Below are positions 60,652 through 64,000 of a DNA stretch of 64,000 bases, one piece after another; the stretch's first letter is position 1; the number at the start of each line of letters is the position of its first letter. Below the pieces are notes generated by a model. That model saw only the letters and a program-made list of their open reading frames with translations. It ran no database searches and was not told the origin of the DNA. The DNA comes from Acidimicrobiia bacterium. GTDB taxonomy: Bacteria; Actinomycetota; Acidimicrobiia; Acidimicrobiales; SKKL01. Made by a program: the position numbers and the translations under genes. Location: assembly GCA_041676705.1 (NCBI GenBank), contig JBAYRL010000006.1:1-64000 (forward strand), in the 5' to 3' direction.

Positions 60652-61617
60652 ATGGCGGTAATGACAAATGTTGCAGAAGGACCACCTTCTTCTAGCGGCG
60701 CCCCAAATAACCCCACTATTTCTGGCCAAAACATAACAAAATCGTGGGGCACCCATGCTGTGCTCACCAATTGTTCGTTTCAAGTATCAGGTGGGGTGAC
60801 TGGTTTGTTGGGCTCGAATGGGGCTGGCAAAACCACCTTGTTTGGCATGATTTTAGGTCTCCACGAACCCAACAGCGGCGAGCTTCGGGTTTTTGGTCTT
60901 GACCCGCGTACCGCTGGCCCAAAAATCCGGGCACGGATTGGTTACTCACCCGAACATCATCTCTTGCCACCCGATCTGCGTGCCCACGATCTGGTTCGCC
61001 ACATTGGCGAAATTCACGGTTTGTCTCGCCGCGACGCGACCACCAGAGCCAGCGATGCCCTTTGGCAGGTGGGCCTGGGCGAAGAACGCTTCCGAGCCTT
61101 GGGAACCATGTCTACTGGTCAACGACAGCGTGTCAAGCTGGCACAAGCCTTAGTGCATGATCCGGCCTTGATCTTGTTGGATGAGCCCACCGATGGCCTG
61201 GATCCGCTGCAGCGAGAGAAAATGCTGAGCCTAATTCGCCGGATCGGCACCGAGTTTGGCATTGACGTGGTGTTGTCGTCGCACTTACTTGAAGAAGTGG
61301 AACAAATCTGCGATTCAGTGGTGATCCTGGCCAACGGCACGGTAGCGGCATCCGGCGGTCTAGGTGAGCTACGCGGCGATACCTACGGGGTGGTGGCGGT
61401 GCTTGATCGAGACGTGGAATTGGTCGGCCAGCTTTTAAGCCAAGCTGGTTGGTCTACCAACATTGCTGGCAATCGCCTGAGCATCGCCATTAACCAGAAT
61501 CTGGATCAGGGCCTAGATGCTTTACGTGACGCCATTGCCGAGGTTGGGGCCCCACTACGTTCGTTGCAACCCGAGCGCCGAAGCCTAGAAGACATCTTCT
61601 TAGGGAGTGCATCATGA
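60652..61617 (+). CDS. ABC-2-type exporter, ATPase 1
   Basis: The product (about 321 residues) has a conserved ABC ATPase domain: GLLGSNGAGKTTLFGMIL (Walker A), LGTMSTGQRQRVKLAQAL (signature-like STGQRQR), LILLDEPTDGLDPLQREKML (Walker B). A C-terminal extension (about 230-321) is typical of drug/lipid-type ABC-2 ATPases. The start at 60652 is near the ilvD start; the ATG at 60661 is a second option. It is coupled to the next gene by an ATGA overlap. The substrate is unknown. Confidence 0.9.
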   Translation: MAVMTNVAEGPPSSSGAPNNPTISGQNITKSWGTHAVLTNCSFQVSGGVTGLLGSNGAGKTTLFGMILGLHEPNSGELRVFGLDPRTAGPKIRARIGYSPEHHLLPPDLRAHDLVRHIGEIHGLSRRDATTRASDALWQVGLGEERFRALGTMSTGQRQRVKLAQALVHDPALILLDEPTDGLDPLQREKMLSLIRRIGTEFGIDVVLSSHLLEEVEQICDSVVILANGTVAASGGLGELRGDTYGVVAVLDRDVELVGQLLSQAGWSTNIAGNRLSIAINQNLDQGLDALRDAIAEVGAPLRSLQPERRSLEDIFLGSAS

Positions 61618-62477
61618 GCGACGCCCAAATTCTAGATCGTGGCTATCGCCGCTACGAAGGCCCTCGCGGCCAAGTGTGGGCCGCTATGCGCACCCTCATT
61701 CGTTTTAGCTTCGAGCGAGCCTTGGGAATGCGCCGCGGGTTCTGGGCCAAAGTAATCCCGGCCCTCATTATTGTGATCGCGTTTTTACCTGCGGTGGTCT
61801 TCATTGGCATTGCTTCGCTTTTGCCGGACGCTTTTGCCGAGGCTGTTCCTACCTATGGCGACTATTACGGTTTCATTGTGAGTGCGCTGGTGCTTTACAC
61901 CGCCTTCTTAGCACCCGAGCTGCTATGCAACGATCGCCGCACACGGCTTTTAGGCTTGTATTTGGCTTCGCCACTGAACCGCCTTACCTATTTGGCGTCC
62001 AAAGCTTTAACCGCCGTGCTAGCGCTTAGCATTATCACTATCGGGCCGTTGCTGATGCTCTTGTTGGCCTACAGCTTGCAAGGTCAAGGCCCAGGCAACG
62101 TAGTCGATTACCTAACGCTGCTAGGGCGAATATTCTTGGCGGGTGCTGCCATTACTGCCATTTACACTTCGTTGGCCTTCGCTGTGGCGAGTTTTACTGA
62201 CCGTATGGCGGTAGCGGCGGCTTCCATAATTATGGCCTTGCTCGGTTCGCAAGTCTTAACTTCGGTCTTGGTGAACGGGGCCGATTGGCCAGTGTGGATG
62301 AGGCTCTTCAGTCTGGTTGATCTGCCCTTAGACATTGTGGAGCGCCTATATTTCGGATCGAATTTTGGTGAGCCCAGCATTTCTAACTGGGCCTATTTGG
62401 TGGCCATCGTGGCTTGGAGTGGCGTGTTAAGCGCCTTGGTTATACGCCGCTACCAACGTTTGGACGTGACCCGATGA
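61614..62477 (+). CDS. ABC-2-type exporter, permease 1
   Basis: The 287-residue product is an ABC-2-type membrane subunit with six predicted helices after a charged N-terminus (LDRGYRRYEGPRGQVWAAMR). The typical DRRTRLLGLYLASPLNRLTY cytoplasmic loop lies after helix 2. It is coupled by ATGA overlaps with both the upstream ATPase and the downstream ATPase. Confidence 0.87.
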   Translation: MSDAQILDRGYRRYEGPRGQVWAAMRTLIRFSFERALGMRRGFWAKVIPALIIVIAFLPAVVFIGIASLLPDAFAEAVPTYGDYYGFIVSALVLYTAFLAPELLCNDRRTRLLGLYLASPLNRLTYLASKALTAVLALSIITIGPLLMLLLAYSLQGQGPGNVVDYLTLLGRIFLAGAAITAIYTSLAFAVASFTDRMAVAAASIIMALLGSQVLTSVLVNGADWPVWMRLFSLVDLPLDIVERLYFGSNFGEPSISNWAYLVAIVAWSGVLSALVIRRYQRLDVTR

Positions 62478-63388
62478 GCCTGATCAGCTTTAGCGAAGTC
62501 TCGAAGTTTTTCGGTGATCTGGTGGCCGTTTCCGAAGTCACTTTCACCATTGATGCCGGAGTCACCGCCTTGTTGGGTCCAAACGGTGCCGGCAAGTCCA
62601 CCATTTTGCGGATGATGTGTGGCCTCACCCCGCCTTCTAGCGGCGAAGTTCAATTGTTAGGCCGCGACCCGCGCCACAGTACCGAAGTAATGCGTGATAT
62701 CGGCTTGGTTCCGCAACAAGATGGCCTTTTCGAACACCAAAGCGCCTTCGAGTTTGTTCGTCTAGCCGCCATTTTGCACCATCTGCCCAACCCCGAAGCC
62801 GCTGCTCGTGAAGCGCTGGCCCGCGTTGAGTTGTCTAGTGACGACACCCGACCAGTGTCTACATTTTCTAAAGGGATGCGCCAACGGGTGAAGATCGCTC
62901 AGGCACTCGTGCATCATCCACCCATCATCATCTTAGATGAGCCCTTAACTGGTCTAGACCCCCGACAGCGTTTAGCAATGGTGCATCTTTTTAACTCTCT
63001 GGGCCAAGCGGGTTATTGCGTGGTGGTGTCGAGCCATGTACTCGACGAGGTGGAACGTTTTGGTTCACGAATTCTCGTTATCGCCGAAGGACGCTTAGCA
63101 GCTATCGGCGATTTCCACGCTATTCGCGATCTTATGGATGACCGGCCTCACCGCCTGCGAATTGTAACTAATAAACCCCGTGAGCTGGGTGGTGTTTTGT
63201 TAGGTGCCGGCCAGGCGATGTCGGTGCGGATTGAAGGACCGGAAGAGCTCTTGGTCGACACTAACGACATTATAAATTTTAGAACCAATATCGCTCGAGC
63301 GGCGCTTCAGGTTGAAGCCAGGGTGGAAGAACTGGCCAGCCTTGATGACAACCTCGAAAGCGTCTTTCGATATCTGGTGGAGCGCTAA
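62474..63388 (+). CDS. ABC-2-type exporter, ATPase 2
   Basis: The product (about 304 residues) is a second ATPase, with Walker A in ALLGPNGAGKSTILRMMCGL, signature-like FSKGMRQRVKIAQAL and Walker B IIILDEPLTGLDPRQRLAM. The signature serine is in SKGMRQR. It is a different paralogue from ATPase 1. The ATG at 62474 overlaps the permease stop; the earlier in-frame region is inside the permease gene. Confidence 0.9.
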   Translation: MSLISFSEVSKFFGDLVAVSEVTFTIDAGVTALLGPNGAGKSTILRMMCGLTPPSSGEVQLLGRDPRHSTEVMRDIGLVPQQDGLFEHQSAFEFVRLAAILHHLPNPEAAAREALARVELSSDDTRPVSTFSKGMRQRVKIAQALVHHPPIIILDEPLTGLDPRQRLAMVHLFNSLGQAGYCVVVSSHVLDEVERFGSRILVIAEGRLAAIGDFHAIRDLMDDRPHRLRIVTNKPRELGGVLLGAGQAMSVRIEGPEELLVDTNDIINFRTNIARAALQVEARVEELASLDDNLESVFRYLVER

Positions 63389-64000
63389 TGAAGGTTTTCT
63401 TCGCAATTTTCGCCTTTATCCGCGGGGTTATCGCCACCAAAGGCCGTTTAATCGCATTAACCGGTATGGGAATCGCTGGAGCGTTGATTGCCTTAGCCAT
63501 TGGGGCGTCGAATCCAACCGACCCCATCCGCAGCGCCAGTTTATTTATTTCTGGCTATGGGATGACGCTAATGGTTCCAATAATTTCATTGGTTTTTGCT
63601 ACTGCCGCGCTTGGCAACCTGGTAGAAGACAACTCTTTGGTATATCTGTGGATGCGACCCACCAATCGCTCTCTGGTGGCGGGTGGTGCTACCGCTGCCG
63701 CCTGGGTAGTAGCGGTGCCGCTAGTAGTGATACCTCTAGTAATCTCAGCCTTTTTGGCCGGTGGTGGCGGAAGGGTGGCGTTGGCGACCACCTTTGCCGC
63801 GACCCTAGGAATTATGGCCTATTGCTCGCTCTTTGTAGCCATAGGACTGCGATTCAAACGCGCTCTTTTATGGGGGCTGGTTTACGTTTTAATTTGGGAA
63901 GGCACCGTGGCTAGAAGCGCCACCGGCGCCTCGCGGCTATCCGTCCAAACTTATATAAACTCGGCGTTTAGCGATTTCGCAAACGTTAATTTGGTTCACG
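63388..64000 (+). CDS. ABC-2-type exporter, permease 2 (cut by window edge)
   Basis: The frame is open from the ATG at 63388 (sharing one base with the ATPase 2 stop, TAATG) to the end of the window, about 204 codons. The product is very hydrophobic with at least five predicted helices so far (IALTGMGIAGALIALAIG, MTLMVPIISLVFATAAL, AAAWVVAVPLVVIPLVIS). It lacks strong sequence signatures but its place after the second ATPase marks it as the second permease. The C-terminus lies outside the window. Confidence 0.8.
   Translation, partial: MKVFFAIFAFIRGVIATKGRLIALTGMGIAGALIALAIGASNPTDPIRSASLFISGYGMTLMVPIISLVFATAALGNLVEDNSLVYLWMRPTNRSLVAGGATAAAWVVAVPLVVIPLVISAFLAGGGGRVALATTFAATLGIMAYCSLFVAIGLRFKRALLWGLVYVLIWEGTVARSATGASRLSVQTYINSAFSDFANVNLVH

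Noticed and set aside
1..64000. Mobile elements, CRISPR arrays, rRNA operon, replication origin
   Set aside because: No transposase, integrase, regular spacer-repeat array, rRNA-like sequence or dnaA-box cluster was visible on reading both strands.

Overview
The window looks like chromosomal DNA of an actinobacterium, most likely from the class Acidimicrobiia. It has moderate GC (mid-50s percent by eye, not computed). It encodes a coenzyme F420 biosynthesis gene (cofC), an F420-type LLM oxidoreductase, an ImuA'/ImuB mutasome pair, an IclR regulator divergent from leuCD, an MCP with actinobacterial-style signalling sequence, and a DUF222-HNH protein. The class assignment is inference. Genes are packed tightly with many ATGA, GTGA and TAATG start/stop overlaps. 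I see no rRNA, CRISPR array, insertion sequence or prophage.

Region 1 to 3.5 kb is a chemotaxis block on the minus strand (cheA, cheW and an MCP cut by the window edge). Region 3.6 to 16.3 kb mixes an LLM oxidoreductase, imuA'/imuB, an Nfu N-domain protein, rnhB, a large helical-glycosidase-like protein, gpsA, a cofC / PIG-L deacetylase / small acidic protein operon, a DEDD exonuclease-like protein and a thiolase with its DUF35 partner. Region 16.4 to 28.9 kb is stress and redox themed: three UspA proteins, a NarL-type two-component system, DsbB plus a TlpA-like thioredoxin, panD, an acyl-CoA dehydrogenase, an orphan peptide-binding lipoprotein, a MarR repressor divergent from a CLC chloride transporter, and cysE-cysK.

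Region 28.9 to 41 kb holds an ABC exporter, a complete four-gene OpuC-type osmoprotectant importer with an unusual structured leader, an acyl-CoA ligase, a DUF222-HNH protein, tRNA-Glu(CTC), a Bax-inhibitor-like membrane protein, tRNA-Gln(CTG), a DUF218 protein and gltX. Region 41 to 60.6 kb is an amino-acid biosynthesis supercluster: cimA, ilvE, leuB, the IclR regulator, leuC, leuD, serA, an aspartate-type aminotransferase, serC, metY, ilvC, ilvH, ilvB and ilvD. Together these cover most of Ile/Val/Leu synthesis plus part of Ser/Met synthesis; leuA, ilvA and serB are not here. The end of the window (60.65 to 64 kb) is a coupled ABC-2 exporter operon with two ATPases and two permeases, the last one cut off.

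The most interesting signals are regulatory. (1) An unannotated 29-codon leader ORF rich in Leu/Ile/Val sits between ilvD and ilvB, ends in three tandem stop codons and is followed by two hairpins, a layout expected of transcription attenuation. (2) A perfect 14-bp palindrome between the IclR gene and leuC contains back-to-back -10 boxes. (3) A perfect 17-bp palindrome overlaps both the marR start codon and the -10 box of an apparently leaderless clcA-usp transcript. (4) The OpuC operon has a folded leader and a 14-codon ORF translationally coupled to the first permease. (5) A perfect 10-bp inverted repeat lies directly upstream of the acyl-CoA dehydrogenase gene.
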